From positions 4,584 to 68,583 of the forward strand of contig DKPQ01000007.1 in the NCBI GenBank assembly GCA_002471275.1: a stretch of 64,000 nucleotides of DNA. The letters run 5' to 3'. The stretch's first letter is position 1. Each line of letters starts with the position of its first letter. Below are positions 7,595 to 15,464 of the stretch, in pieces. The notes below the pieces were generated by a model. It ran no database searches. It was not told where the DNA came from and saw only the letters and a list, made by a program, of their open reading frames with translations. The DNA comes from Flammeovirgaceae bacterium UBA7330. GTDB taxonomy: Bacteria > Bacteroidota > Bacteroidia > Cytophagales > Cyclobacteriaceae. The position numbers and the translations under genes are program-made.

Positions 7595-8016
7595 ATCTTG
7601 CTGGCGTGCAAATCCAGACGGGATTTCAAACCACAGGATAAACTTTCCTTATTTAGTTGCTGGCTACCCCAGGTTCAGCCTGGCGACAAAGGTTAGATAA
7701 TCAAAAGGTAGAGCTTATTAAGAAGATTATTAGCCGGAGTCATTTACTCTCTTTATTTATATCTACACCTAGGATAATAGCTAAACTATTTGATGATCTT
7801 CTGATTTTTTCATAACTTATTCTTACTAAACCATGTAGTGGGATGTTCTCCCAAGGTGAACTCCCAAATATCGATACTAAACTTTAGATAGTTGAGCAGG
7901 TGCCAAATCGCCTGATAGGTCTTGAATCCTGGTTAGATCCGGGACACGTAGTCTTGGTTCTATAACTGCCTTCCGGCTGATTAGGTAAAACTCTGAACTT
8001 CTTGTCCGTTACTCAG
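7595..8016. other. 420-base gene-free spacer with possible coding remnant
   Basis: No intact gene. On the minus strand, 7934 down to 7810 reads as about 40 residues of plausible protein (GFKTYQAIWHLLNYLKF, later GEHPTTWF) ending in a stop, with no start and a stop just upstream. It may be a remnant of an older gene, family unknown. The stretch is AT-rich in the middle and lies between the GC-richer lyase gene and the large lipoprotein gene, so it could be an insertion scar. Confidence 0.35.
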
Positions 8017-11000
8017 ATGAAACAGAATGCTCTTTTTTTAGCCCTGCTATCTATATGTTCAATCATCTCTTTTTACGGTTGTAAAAAACAAGAACCTCTA
8101 CTCAAGATCAAAAGGAATGACCACATCGTGTTGATTGGAAATAATCTTTCATCACGAATGATGCACTATGGTTTCTTTGAAACCGAACTTCATATGCGAT
8201 ATCCTGATAGCGCTCTGTATATACGAAACATGGGTGATGGAGGAAATACTCCAGGATTCCGACCTCACTCTGGTCGCAATACCCCATGGGCCTTCCCTGG
8301 AGCGGAACAGTTTCAACTGGAATATGGAAAGGCAACAAGAAGTGTTGGGGAATTTGGGTATCCCGATCAATGGCTCACTAAACTTGAAGCAGATATTATC
8401 ATCGGATTCTTTGGATTTAGTGAATCATTTGGAGGAGCAGACAAAGTGGATGTTTTTGCACAAGAACTGCAAGCTTTTATTGACCACACCCTCAAGCAAA
8501 AATATAATGGCAAAACCCAGCCCCGGTTAATCCTGGTTTCGCCGACTGCTTATGAAGACCTGACAACTCTGCTGGATGTGCCTGATGGCGTAAGTGAAAA
8601 CAAAAACCTAAGATTATATTCAGACACCATCAAAGTAATAGCTGAACGTAATAGTATACCTTTTATAGATGCTTTTAACGCGTCATCTTCATGGTATCAT
8701 TCGGGAGGCCCCTACACAATTGACGGTTTGCAATTAAATGAAAAAGGTTATGGCATGTTTGCCAAATTCCTTACCAATGCTTTATTTGGTGAAGAGCCAA
8801 CCGAAGACGTCAATCGCACTTTGATTAATAGAGCAGTTAACGAAAAAAACTGGTTCTGGCACAATGATTTCAAAATTCCAAATGGTATACATGTATATGG
8901 CCGTAGATTTGAACCCTTCGGTCCTGATAATTACCCATTCGAAGTAAAAAAAATCCGGGAAATGACTGCCATTAGGGACACAGCGATCTGGCTAGCTGCC
9001 AGAGGGATTGAAATGGATCTCAAAACGGCAGATAAACACACATCCCAGTTGCCTGATGTCAAGACCAATTATCGTGAGGAAGATTACGGTATAGGTGGAA
9101 AATACCTTTACGATTATGAAGCAATCAATAAGTTTCATTTAGCACCCGGTTACAAGATTGAAGTGTTCGCATCAGAAAAAGAATTTAAAGATCTGGCGAA
9201 TCCAGCTCAGCTATCTTTTGATGATAAAGGTAGACTTTGGGTGGCGGTAATTGAAAGCTATCCGCATTATAAAGCTGGATCTAGCAAGCCAAATGATAAG
9301 CTAATCATACTAGAGGATACGGATAATGATGGCAGGGCTGACAAGCAAATCACCTGGGCAGAGGGATTACATCTTCCAATGGGTTTTGAACTGGCCACTG
9401 AAGGAGTGTATGTTTCACAAGGGACGAACCTGAAGCTCTTAGTAGATACCGATAATGATGACAAAGCCGATAAAGTGGAGACATTGTTAAGTGGATTTGA
9501 TGATCATGATACCCATCATGCAATTAGTGCGTTTTGTGCTGACCCAAGTGGTGCTATCTATATGGGGGAAGGAGTTTTTCTTCATTCAAATGTAGAGACC
9601 CCATATGGAACAGTCCGGGCAACCCACGGTGGTTTTTATCGCTATAATCCTACACGACATCACCTGGAACGAACCGCACAAATACCTATACCAAATCCTT
9701 GGGGTATCGCATTTGATGATTACGGACAGCACTTTTTTCTTGAATCAGCCGGTCCGGCATTGCGCTGGATGATGCCCAGTACAATAAAGCCACTTTACGG
9801 CGTAGGATCACCAAATTCCCCTGACTTGATTCCGGAAGCCCACAAAGTTCGTCCAACATCAGGTCTTGAATTTGTCTCTTCACGTCACTTTCCTGAGGAA
9901 GTACAAGGTGATATACTTCTTTGCAATGTAATTGGATATCTGGGCATAAAACAACATGCAATAATTGATGATGGAACCGGGTATAAAGCTGAGTATCGCC
10001 AAAACCTGGTGTGGAGTGAAGACAAGAATTTCCGTCCTGTTGATCTGGAATTTGCACCAGATGGATCTTTATATCTGGTTGACTGGCACAACATCTTAGT
10101 TGGTCATATGCAGCACAATGCCCGGGATCCCTATCGTGATCATGAGCATGGAAGAGTCTATAGAATAACTTATCCTCAGCGTCCATTGGTAAAGCCAACC
10201 CAAATTCATGGAGCCACAATCAATGAGCTATTACAAGCTTTAAAACTGCCTGAATACCGCACCAGGTATCGCGCAAGGCGAGCATTGAGAGGAATGGATC
10301 CTACTCAGGTACTATCTGAACTAAAAGTATGGGTATCGGCACTGGATAAAAATGACCCTCGACATGACCATCATTTGTTGGAGGCACTTTGGGTTTCCTG
10401 GGGCATCAATCATCTGGATAAGAATCTGCTTATGAGAGCATTTGAATCACCGGATTTTCGTGTGAGGACTGCTGCCGTAAGAGCCATTAGATACAATGGA
10501 CATGTAATTAATAATCAGGTTGAGTTGCTTCAACAAGCTGCCAAAGATGATCACGGAAGGGTAAGGCTGGAAGCAATAGTGGCTGCATCCTGGCTGGAAA
10601 AAGAAGAAGGACAAACGGTGATTAATATTGCTACTGAAAAGCCAATAGATAATTGGATGCTGGATACTTATCTGGCAACGCAACATAGACTTACAGGTGA
10701 TCCAATAATAGAGGAAGAAATAGAAGAATTTCCTGATCACATTACGGAGAAAATGCAACTTCAATATAAACTTGGAAGGACAATATACATGAGAGATGGA
10801 TTCTGTGGAACATGTCATCAATCAGATGGTAAAGGTCTTCCAGCGGCTGGATTTCCTCCCTTAGCTCAAAGTGAATGGGTGCTTGAAAACGAAGAAAGAT
10901 TGATTAAACTTACATTGAAAGGGATCCAGGGAATGATTACAGTTGCAGGCAAAGAATATGCCGGAGATGTCCCTATGACACCTTTTGAAGGTATGCTAGA

Positions 11001-11148
11001 TGATAAGGAGGTTGCTGCTGTACTCACTTTTGTCCGAAATTCATTTGGAAATCAAGCCAGTGCAATAGAAGAAGCTCAGGTTAAAACCATTAGGGCTAAA
11101 ATTGAAGATAAAAGAGGTTTCTATTTAGCAAGAGAGCTCAATCAGTAA
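8017..11148 (+). CDS. Multidomain lipoprotein: SGNH hydrolase / PVC-type dehydrogenase / cytochrome c
   Basis: 1043 residues from the ATG at 8017, which puts a lipoprotein signal first (hydrophobic stretch, then FYGCKK with the lipid Cys near 24). Residues 30-260 form an SGNH/GDSL-like esterase domain (IVLIGNNLSSR, GDGGNTPGF, then a DGLQLNEKGY block). About 375-710 is the PVC-type membrane-bound dehydrogenase propeller (PGYKIEVFASEKEF, with DxDNDG Ca-binding-like loops). HEAT-like repeats follow (740-880), then cytochrome c with CGTCH at 930-934 and a distal PMTPFEGM as possible Met ligand. This fusion is known from Planctomycetes and Bacteroidota; it probably oxidises or de-esterifies a sugar at the envelope and passes electrons to the haem. 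The substrate is unknown. Confidence 0.85.
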   Translation: MKQNALFLALLSICSIISFYGCKKQEPLLKIKRNDHIVLIGNNLSSRMMHYGFFETELHMRYPDSALYIRNMGDGGNTPGFRPHSGRNTPWAFPGAEQFQLEYGKATRSVGEFGYPDQWLTKLEADIIIGFFGFSESFGGADKVDVFAQELQAFIDHTLKQKYNGKTQPRLILVSPTAYEDLTTLLDVPDGVSENKNLRLYSDTIKVIAERNSIPFIDAFNASSSWYHSGGPYTIDGLQLNEKGYGMFAKFLTNALFGEEPTEDVNRTLINRAVNEKNWFWHNDFKIPNGIHVYGRRFEPFGPDNYPFEVKKIREMTAIRDTAIWLAARGIEMDLKTADKHTSQLPDVKTNYREEDYGIGGKYLYDYEAINKFHLAPGYKIEVFASEKEFKDLANPAQLSFDDKGRLWVAVIESYPHYKAGSSKPNDKLIILEDTDNDGRADKQITWAEGLHLPMGFELATEGVYVSQGTNLKLLVDTDNDDKADKVETLLSGFDDHDTHHAISAFCADPSGAIYMGEGVFLHSNVETPYGTVRATHGGFYRYNPTRHHLERTAQIPIPNPWGIAFDDYGQHFFLESAGPALRWMMPSTIKPLYGVGSPNSPDLIPEAHKVRPTSGLEFVSSRHFPEEVQGDILLCNVIGYLGIKQHAIIDDGTGYKAEYRQNLVWSEDKNFRPVDLEFAPDGSLYLVDWHNILVGHMQHNARDPYRDHEHGRVYRITYPQRPLVKPTQIHGATINELLQALKLPEYRTRYRARRALRGMDPTQVLSELKVWVSALDKNDPRHDHHLLEALWVSWGINHLDKNLLMRAFESPDFRVRTAAVRAIRYNGHVINNQVELLQQAAKDDHGRVRLEAIVAASWLEKEEGQTVINIATEKPIDNWMLDTYLATQHRLTGDPIIEEEIEEFPDHITEKMQLQYKLGRTIYMRDGFCGTCHQSDGKGLPAAGFPPLAQSEWVLENEERLIKLTLKGIQGMITVAGKEYAGDVPMTPFEGMLDDKEVAAVLTFVRNSFGNQASAIEEAQVKTIRAKIEDKRGFYLARELNQ

Positions 11149-11151
11149 TGA

Positions 11152-11298
11152 ATGGCTTTTACAGAGCGATACTATAAAAGGGCAAGAAAGCAGCAGCAGG
11201 AGGTTGATTATATCCGAATGAAGTTAGAAAAAGCAGAAAAATCTGGTTTTACAAACGATTCTCAGGCGGATATTCTGAAACAAGCGAAAACCCAATAA
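11152..11298 (+). CDS. ParD-like antitoxin, N-terminally shortened
   Basis: 48 residues, starting MAFTERYYKR and ending EKSGFTNDSQADILKQAKTQ. The second half resembles the C-terminal toxin-binding helix of ParD antitoxins (basic helix, then E-SGF and an acidic D-x-x-x-IL stretch). The usual N-terminal ribbon-helix-helix DNA-binding part of about 30 residues is missing, so autorepression is unlikely. It starts four bases after the large lipoprotein gene; insertion or deletion there may have removed the front half. The stop overlaps the next start (TAATG), as in an ordinary parDE operon. Confidence 0.5.
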   Translation: MAFTERYYKRARKQQQEVDYIRMKLEKAEKSGFTNDSQADILKQAKTQ

Positions 11299-11522
11299 TG
11301 GCTGAATATAGAATCAGCAAAATCGCCATAGAAGACCTGATCAGAATTCATCAATACGGAAGCGCTCAATTTGGAATGGAACAAGCAGATAGATATTACG
11401 AATGGTTTGCTGCCAACATAGATGAGGGTGTGAACAACCATTGGGTATGGTTTCATGTTTTAGAGCACTCAGCAAATCACATGGGGCAAATAGCCCTGGT
11501 AAAAAACAGGCTACCCAAATGA
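11298..11522 (+). pseudogene. ParE-like toxin front fused to a DinB-like tail
   Basis: 74 residues. Residues 1-43 (MAEYRISKIAIEDLIRIHQY onward to YYEWFAA) match the first half of RelE/ParE toxins. From about residue 46 the text changes to NNHWVWFHVLEHSANHMGQI and then ALVKNRLPK, which resembles the C-terminal end of DinB/DUF1572-type proteins (typically EH-HHRGQI). ParE should instead continue for about 50 residues with the catalytic strand. So this looks like a deletion joining two unrelated genes, with the breakpoint near 11425-11435. It is unlikely to be toxic. The partner antitoxin is also truncated. Confidence 0.6.
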
Positions 11523-11560
11523 ATGCGGTTGTTTATGTCAAAATAATAGACTTTAGCGAG

Positions 11561-11716
11561 GGTAACGTACATCTTTTTCCAGTGCCCTGGCAGCTCCTTT
11601 CGCCAAGGATTGCAAGATTTTCACCCGTTGCATCTCACAGCAGATTTAGCTAGTTTAGATTTTCATTGCCTGGGGTGGGGGATCGCTCTAATCCGGATGA
11701 TGTCCTCACGTTAAAC
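11561..11716. other. Weak attC-like site with CCCGTT element
   Basis: Left end GGTAACGTACATC (11561-11573), right end GATGTCCTCACGTTAAAC (11699-11716). TAACGT and ACATC pair with ACGTTA and GATGT. The right core GTTAAAC fits the integron consensus GTTRRRY exactly. Bases 11617-11675 are one of four copies of the CCCGTT...TTTAGCTAGTTTAGAT element. The stem is poorer than in the two best sites. Confidence 0.45.
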
Positions 11717-11724
11717 AGTAGAAT

Positions 11725-12042
11725 ATGGAAAAAGTCAAACGGATAGTCTTCTGTATGGTCATTTTGATCGGCACTGTCTGTTGTGAGGAGGAAAAGGAAG
11801 TTTGTGATGAAGGTGTGCCTGCCAAATTATTTTATCTACCCAACTGTGCAACGATAAATGGGATGATCACTTTGGAGGGGAGCAATAAAGTCTTTGTTTT
11901 TCAACACCAAATTGCCGAAGAATTTCAGAAATCGGAAATCGATGTTTGTGTCGCATATGAAGTTGAAGAGGAATCTAAAATATTGACAGCCGATTGTACA
12001 CAAGCAGAGGTCATCATCATTACTTCCCTCCAAATGAGATAA
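11725..12042 (+). CDS. Small lipoprotein, hypothetical
   Basis: 105 residues. A lipoprotein signal (KRIVFCMVILIGTVCC) puts the lipid Cys at about residue 19 or 20. Three further cysteines (22-85 region) could form disulphides in the periplasm. No family recognised. The start is 8 bases after the GTTAAAC of the attC-like site, as expected for a cassette gene. Its stop is followed by about 115 bases and then the PhnB-like gene. Confidence 0.6.
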   Translation: MEKVKRIVFCMVILIGTVCCEEEKEVCDEGVPAKLFYLPNCATINGMITLEGSNKVFVFQHQIAEEFQKSEIDVCVAYEVEEESKILTADCTQAEVIIITSLQMR

Positions 12043-12159
12043 ACGCAGTTTTAAAAAAGTTACGACCAGAACCGACAGGAACAATAGGTATAGTCCAATA
12101 ATAGAGATGGCGTTCCTGATACAAACAACATCCTGAACAACAGTAAAAATTTCACAACA

Positions 12160-12633
12160 ATGGCTCATACAAATCAGAAAATAACACCTTGCCTTTGGCT
12201 TGAGACAACAGACGCAAAAGCAGTGGTAGATTATTACCTATCTATTTTTAAGGACGGTGCTATGAAGGAGTACCACCAATATGAAAATCCACCGGAAGCA
12301 GGTGGCGGGCACTTTGAAACAGCCATCATACACATTGCCGGTATGGAATTAAGCATTCTGGCAGCGGGTCCGTTTTTCAAATTCAATGAGTCTGTTTCTT
12401 TTGTCATCAATACAAAAGACCAGGCAGAAACGGATTATTACTGGGAAGCACTCACAGCCAATGGTGGAGAAGAAGGCGCATGCGGGTGGTGCAAAGACAA
12501 ATATGGTTTGTCGTGGCAGGTTGTCCCCATTGAGTATTTCGAACTCATCAACAACGAAGACCCCAAAGTAATAGAAAAGGCCATGAAGAATACATTCAAA
12601 CAAAAGAAGATCATACTTTCAGAACTTAGGTAG
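12160..12633 (+). CDS. VOC family / PhnB-like protein (PF06983)
   Basis: 157 residues. It starts KITPCLWLETTDAKAVVDYY, typical of the PhnB/3-demethylubiquinone methyltransferase-like branch of the vicinal oxygen chelate fold, and ends with CGWCKDKYGLSWQVVP and an ALxKAM-like tail (VIEKAMKNTFKQKK). Such proteins are small dimeric cytoplasmic enzymes or binding proteins of uncertain substrate. The metal ligands are not fully kept in this branch, so no reaction is assigned. It is a second PhnB-like gene besides the one at 61723. Confidence 0.85.
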   Translation: MAHTNQKITPCLWLETTDAKAVVDYYLSIFKDGAMKEYHQYENPPEAGGGHFETAIIHIAGMELSILAAGPFFKFNESVSFVINTKDQAETDYYWEALTANGGEEGACGWCKDKYGLSWQVVPIEYFELINNEDPKVIEKAMKNTFKQKKIILSELR

Positions 12634-12682
12634 CCATGCAACTGAGTGTAAACCACTCACAACCCTACCGGAAGGGTAAAAC

Positions 12683-12700
12683 TCATCTGTGCATTTGTGG
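12683..12700. repeat. Short dispersed motif, copy 1
   Basis: TCATCTGTGCATTTGTGG; a near-identical copy with one change is at 17011-17028. Motifs of this kind (ATCTGTG...GTGGC) are scattered in intergenic DNA of many Bacteroidota. Confidence 0.6.
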
Positions 12701-12758
12701 TATATATTTATCGGCTTTCATATCAGAGTCACCTTTAAGGAGAGAAAGACTCCCTCAC

Positions 12759-12784
12759 CATGGCTTGTCCCCTGACAAGCCATG
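12759..12784. repeat. REP-like perfect hairpin
   Basis: Arms CATGGCTTGTC (12759-12769) and GACAAGCCATG (12774-12784) are perfectly complementary around a CCCT loop. A related half element (GGGGACGGTCAGGGGACAGACC) lies around 12824-12845. Similar hairpins occur at 16726-16749 and 45641-45663. There is no T-tract, so it is not a terminator. Confidence 0.75.
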
Positions 12785-12852
12785 ACATCTCTATTGATTC
12801 TTAAGTTCTTAAAGGTCTGTGAGGGGACGGTCAGGGGACAGACCTGGGGGAG

Positions 12853-13052
12853 GGAAATCAGAAGTCAGGAGCGTTTCGATTTATTAAGCAGGTGGATAAT
12901 TACGGAATTGTTTAATTTGGTGGGCAATACACACAACGTATCCGTTTTTAAATGTTTATTGTCGTTTAAAAGTGGGTAAGGTGTTGGTATTGAAAGGATT
13001 AATTAAAAAAAGATAATAGTAGTTATAGTGCATGCATTATAGCTATATGTTA
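12853..13052. repeat. 200-bp dispersed repeat, copy 2
   Basis: Partner of 2107-2306, same length, about eight differences by eye. It starts at GGAAATCAGAAGTCAGG and ends at AGCTATATGTTA, followed by CC and a TIR-like gene, whereas copy 1 is followed by a membrane-protein gene. With the hairpin and short motif above, it fills the 448-base spacer after the PhnB-like gene. Confidence 0.85.
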
Positions 13053-13081
13053 CCATCCATTACCTTCAAGTCGCATAAGTC

Positions 13082-13864
13082 ATGAATAAAATTCAACTCT
13101 TTGAGGAACTAATTGAACAGGCAAATGAAATAGAATATCGCAACGGTAAAAAAGATGCTGTTCTTAAAAGAGCTGACATGTTAATTCGAAAATTTTTTGG
13201 AGATAAATCGCCCTACATAGACAAGCTTGATAAGATAAGCTTTTCTCCATTTATGTTTTCATCCTCAACTCCTCCGCAAGTCTTCGAGAATTCATACAAT
13301 TCAGGCAAGAAAACCTTAATCAATTTGCTCCAAGTAATATTAGAAGATTTAACATTGGATGAAGCAATTGAACCAGCAAAATTATCAGGTAAAAAGTCAG
13401 AAAGGAAAGTAACTAAAAACATATTCGTAGTACATGGACATAATAATGAGATGAAGGAATCTGTTGCAAGGTGCTTGGAAAAACTTGATCTTAATCCAAT
13501 TATACTTCACGAACAACCAAGTAAGGGAAGAACTATAATTGAGAAATTCTCGGACTATTCAGACGTCTCATATGCTGTGGTCATATTATCTGCGGATGAC
13601 GCAGGGTACAGCATTAAGGAAGGAGAAGAAAAAATCAAACCAAGGGCAAGACAAAATGTAATATTTGAACTCGGATACTTTATCGGTAAACTCGGCAGAG
13701 ATCATGTTATGGCTCTATATGAACAAGTTGACGAACTTGAAATTCCATCAGATTATAACGGTGTTCTTTATGTTCCTTTTGATTCTAAAGGATCTTGGAA
13801 ATTTGAAATTGTAAAGGAACTTAACGCTGTTGGAATATCAGTTGATGCAAACAAAATTATATAA
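13082..13864 (+). CDS. TIR-like nucleotide-binding protein (PF10137 type)
   Basis: 260 residues. The N-terminal 110 residues are helical and not recognised (MNKIQLFEELIEQANEIEYR). Residues 113-250 form the TIR-like domain once called predicted nucleotide-binding: NIFVVHGHNNEMKESVARCL, GRTIIEKF, AVVILSADDAG, then ARQNVIFELGYF with the putative catalytic Glu196. Relatives in anti-phage systems degrade NAD+ on sensing a signal. Here it stands alone with no cyclase or sensor gene beside it, and 29 bases after the 200-bp repeat. A solitary defence gene in a cassette is the likely reading; NADase activity is inferred. Confidence 0.85.
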   Translation: MNKIQLFEELIEQANEIEYRNGKKDAVLKRADMLIRKFFGDKSPYIDKLDKISFSPFMFSSSTPPQVFENSYNSGKKTLINLLQVILEDLTLDEAIEPAKLSGKKSERKVTKNIFVVHGHNNEMKESVARCLEKLDLNPIILHEQPSKGRTIIEKFSDYSDVSYAVVILSADDAGYSIKEGEEKIKPRARQNVIFELGYFIGKLGRDHVMALYEQVDELEIPSDYNGVLYVPFDSKGSWKFEIVKELNAVGISVDANKII

Positions 13865-13873
13865 TGAAAGGAT

Positions 13874-13988
13874 GGTAACAGACACTATCATCCATAAGCT
13901 AACTGGGCTATTGGCAAAGGCTAGCGGAACTGGATACTTTTATAGATATTTAAAAAGTTCAGCTTACGGATGATAGTTGGACGTTACC
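13874..13988. other. attC-like site (structured recombination site candidate)
   Basis: Outer boxes GGTAACAGAC (13874-13883) and TGGACGTTACC (13978-13988) match those at 4338-4452 with one change each. Inner arms 13884-13900 (ACTATCATCCATAAGCT) and 13961-13977 (AGCTTACGGATGATAGT) are complementary at 16 of 17 positions but unrelated in sequence to the other site's arms. Total length, 115 bp, is the same as the other site. It lies 10 bases after the TIR-like gene and 8 before the next gene. Confidence 0.75.
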
Positions 13989-13995
13989 ACATATT

Positions 13996-14409
13996 ATGAA
14001 AAAGTGGAACCGAACTGGGAAAATAAAAGCGGTCATTCTTGGCCTTCTCTTTTTGCCAAACATTATTATACCAAAACAAACCATATATGATGAGGTGGTG
14101 ATATACATTGTCTTGGGACCTCTAGTATTTGGACTGTTAGCAATACCTTTAATAACTAAAGTGAATTCACTAATTTTCGGACAAGTAATTTCAAGACCTA
14201 ATTGGAACGAAAGTCCTTTAACGGTCAAAAAACCTTTAACTTTTTTTCATTTTGGGGCATTCTTTATGCTAATAACTGGCTTCAGTACTATTCTTGGAAC
14301 ACTGATAAAGTATCACGAACTAAACTTTATGGGATTTTTAGCCATTTCTTTTGGAGCGGGAATCTTAGGAGGAATTTTTCTAACGCTCAAACTGAATAAA
14401 ATAGACTAA
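13996..14409 (+). CDS. Hypothetical four-pass membrane protein
   Basis: 137 residues with hydrophobic segments near 10-25, 34-52, 86-104 and 112-130. The start MKKWNRTGKIK is basic, so the N-terminus is likely inside. No family recognised. The ATG is 8 bases from the GTTACC end of the attC-like site, and the stop is 12 bases before the TAACATGCGG element, so the gene fills one cassette unit. Confidence 0.6.
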   Translation: MKKWNRTGKIKAVILGLLFLPNIIIPKQTIYDEVVIYIVLGPLVFGLLAIPLITKVNSLIFGQVISRPNWNESPLTVKKPLTFFHFGAFFMLITGFSTILGTLIKYHELNFMGFLAISFGAGILGGIFLTLKLNKID

Positions 14410-14420
14410 AAAACATGTGG

Positions 14421-14649
14421 TAACATGCGGTTGATGAATGGCCTTAAGCATTTCATAGCCACTTGATAAGGAACCTCGCCGCTTAAACTTCTCTGGGAAT
14501 TGATATTTTCATTTGGCTTTTGAAGCAGTCAGGAGCTTTCATCTGCTGAACCTGCCTTACCGGCAGGCAGGCTCAGTGGGATTTTCACCCGTTGCATCTC
14601 ACCGAGGTTTTAGCTAGTTTAGATTTTCATTGCTTCGGGAGGGCCACTC
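14421..14649. repeat. Dispersed TAACATGCGG element, copy 2
   Basis: Copy of 5145-5352 with more divergence and an added CCTGCCTTACCGGCAGG palindrome near 14548-14568, inserted into the otherwise matching text. The right 60 bases (14582-14640) are another CCCGTT element. The right arm (GGCCACTCGCTC) no longer pairs well with the left arm, so this copy may be decayed. Confidence 0.75.
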
Positions 14650-14692
14650 GCTCTTTTCAGGCGATATCAGCAATTACTGCAAAACGTAAATC

Positions 14693-15076
14693 TTGAAACT
14701 TACACCGTACATAAGATTCATAATTGGAGGTTTATATGCACTTAACTTCATAATTACGGAGTTAACATCAATTTATGACAGACCAACGGATAACTTATAT
14801 TGGATATCCGAGGTTTTTGGTGGTTTAGCTGCCATCGTTTATTTGGTATATTGTGTCAAACAAGGGATTAAGGAATTGCATAACGACAACATTGAACTCC
14901 CATATCCACGAATTTTAGCAATTCTCATTGAATCATTTAATGTGGTGGCATTTATATATTTTCTAACTCGACTTGAAGAATTACAAATTTTACCAATGCT
15001 GCCTAACCTTGTTGTTGTAACTGGAATGGGATATCTGCTAATCCAAAATTTGAGGATATTGGTAAGAAGAAGCTGA
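14693..15076 (+). CDS. Hypothetical membrane protein
   Basis: 127 residues with about four hydrophobic segments (8-22, 40-56, 72-88, 98-115). The start is a TTG at 14693; no ATG fits before the first membrane segment, so the start is uncertain. The stop TGA is part of GATAAC, the left box of the next structured spacer, the same arrangement as for the genes ending at 4377 and 5147. Not recognised. Confidence 0.5.
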   Translation: MKLTPYIRFIIGGLYALNFIITELTSIYDRPTDNLYWISEVFGGLAAIVYLVYCVKQGIKELHNDNIELPYPRILAILIESFNVVAFIYFLTRLEELQILPMLPNLVVVTGMGYLLIQNLRILVRRS

Positions 15077-15394
15077 TAACATTGTATAGCGCATGTGCTA
15101 AGTGCTTCTAGTCATAGTCTGCGGGACTCCACCGTTCATCTGCCGCTGGAACTGCAAGGCTTTCTATTGATTTTGGGGAACGCAGGATTTTTTTAATCTT
15201 CAGAATACACTGCCTCCTGGATTCTTTGCCAACACCGGCAGATTACTCATACCCAAAGGCATGCCCACGACCCCTCGTGAATCTCCTGACAGGATAAGAT
15301 TCGCGAGATGCTTTGTACCGTCAATTGTCATTCGATTTCACTATTTTAGAGCTAATTGCCAGTGTAGGCACACGCGCCATACACGGGCGTTGTA
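15075..15394. other. Long inverted-repeat spacer, attC-like ends
   Basis: Left end GATAACATTGTATAGCGCATGTGC, where bases 15083-15098 pair with 15368-15383 (GCACACGCGCCATACA) at 14 of 16 positions. The right end reads CGGGCGTTGTAGG. The loop, about 270 bp, is longer than usual for attC and holds a second hairpin (CTCGTGAATCT at 15274-15284, AGATTCGCGAG at 15297-15307). It contains no gene and fills most of the 388-base gap. Confidence 0.5.
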
Positions 15395-15464
15395 GGCAAG
15401 CTGGACGCAACCATTAAAGTGTTAGGCACATCCTTAAAAAGAAAGAATATTTAAAACATAAATT

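Noticed and set aside
7810..7934. Minus-strand protein-like stretch, possibly a transposase end
   Set aside because: Only about 40 residues with a stop just upstream; I could not match it to a transposase family, so it is listed only as part of the spacer.
12759..12784. Terminator of the PhnB-like gene
   Set aside because: The hairpin has no T-tract and lies more than 100 bases after the stop; the REP-like explanation is better.
1..15430. An integron integrase gene within the array
   Set aside because: No tyrosine recombinase reading frame is seen on either strand in this part; it must be elsewhere or lost.
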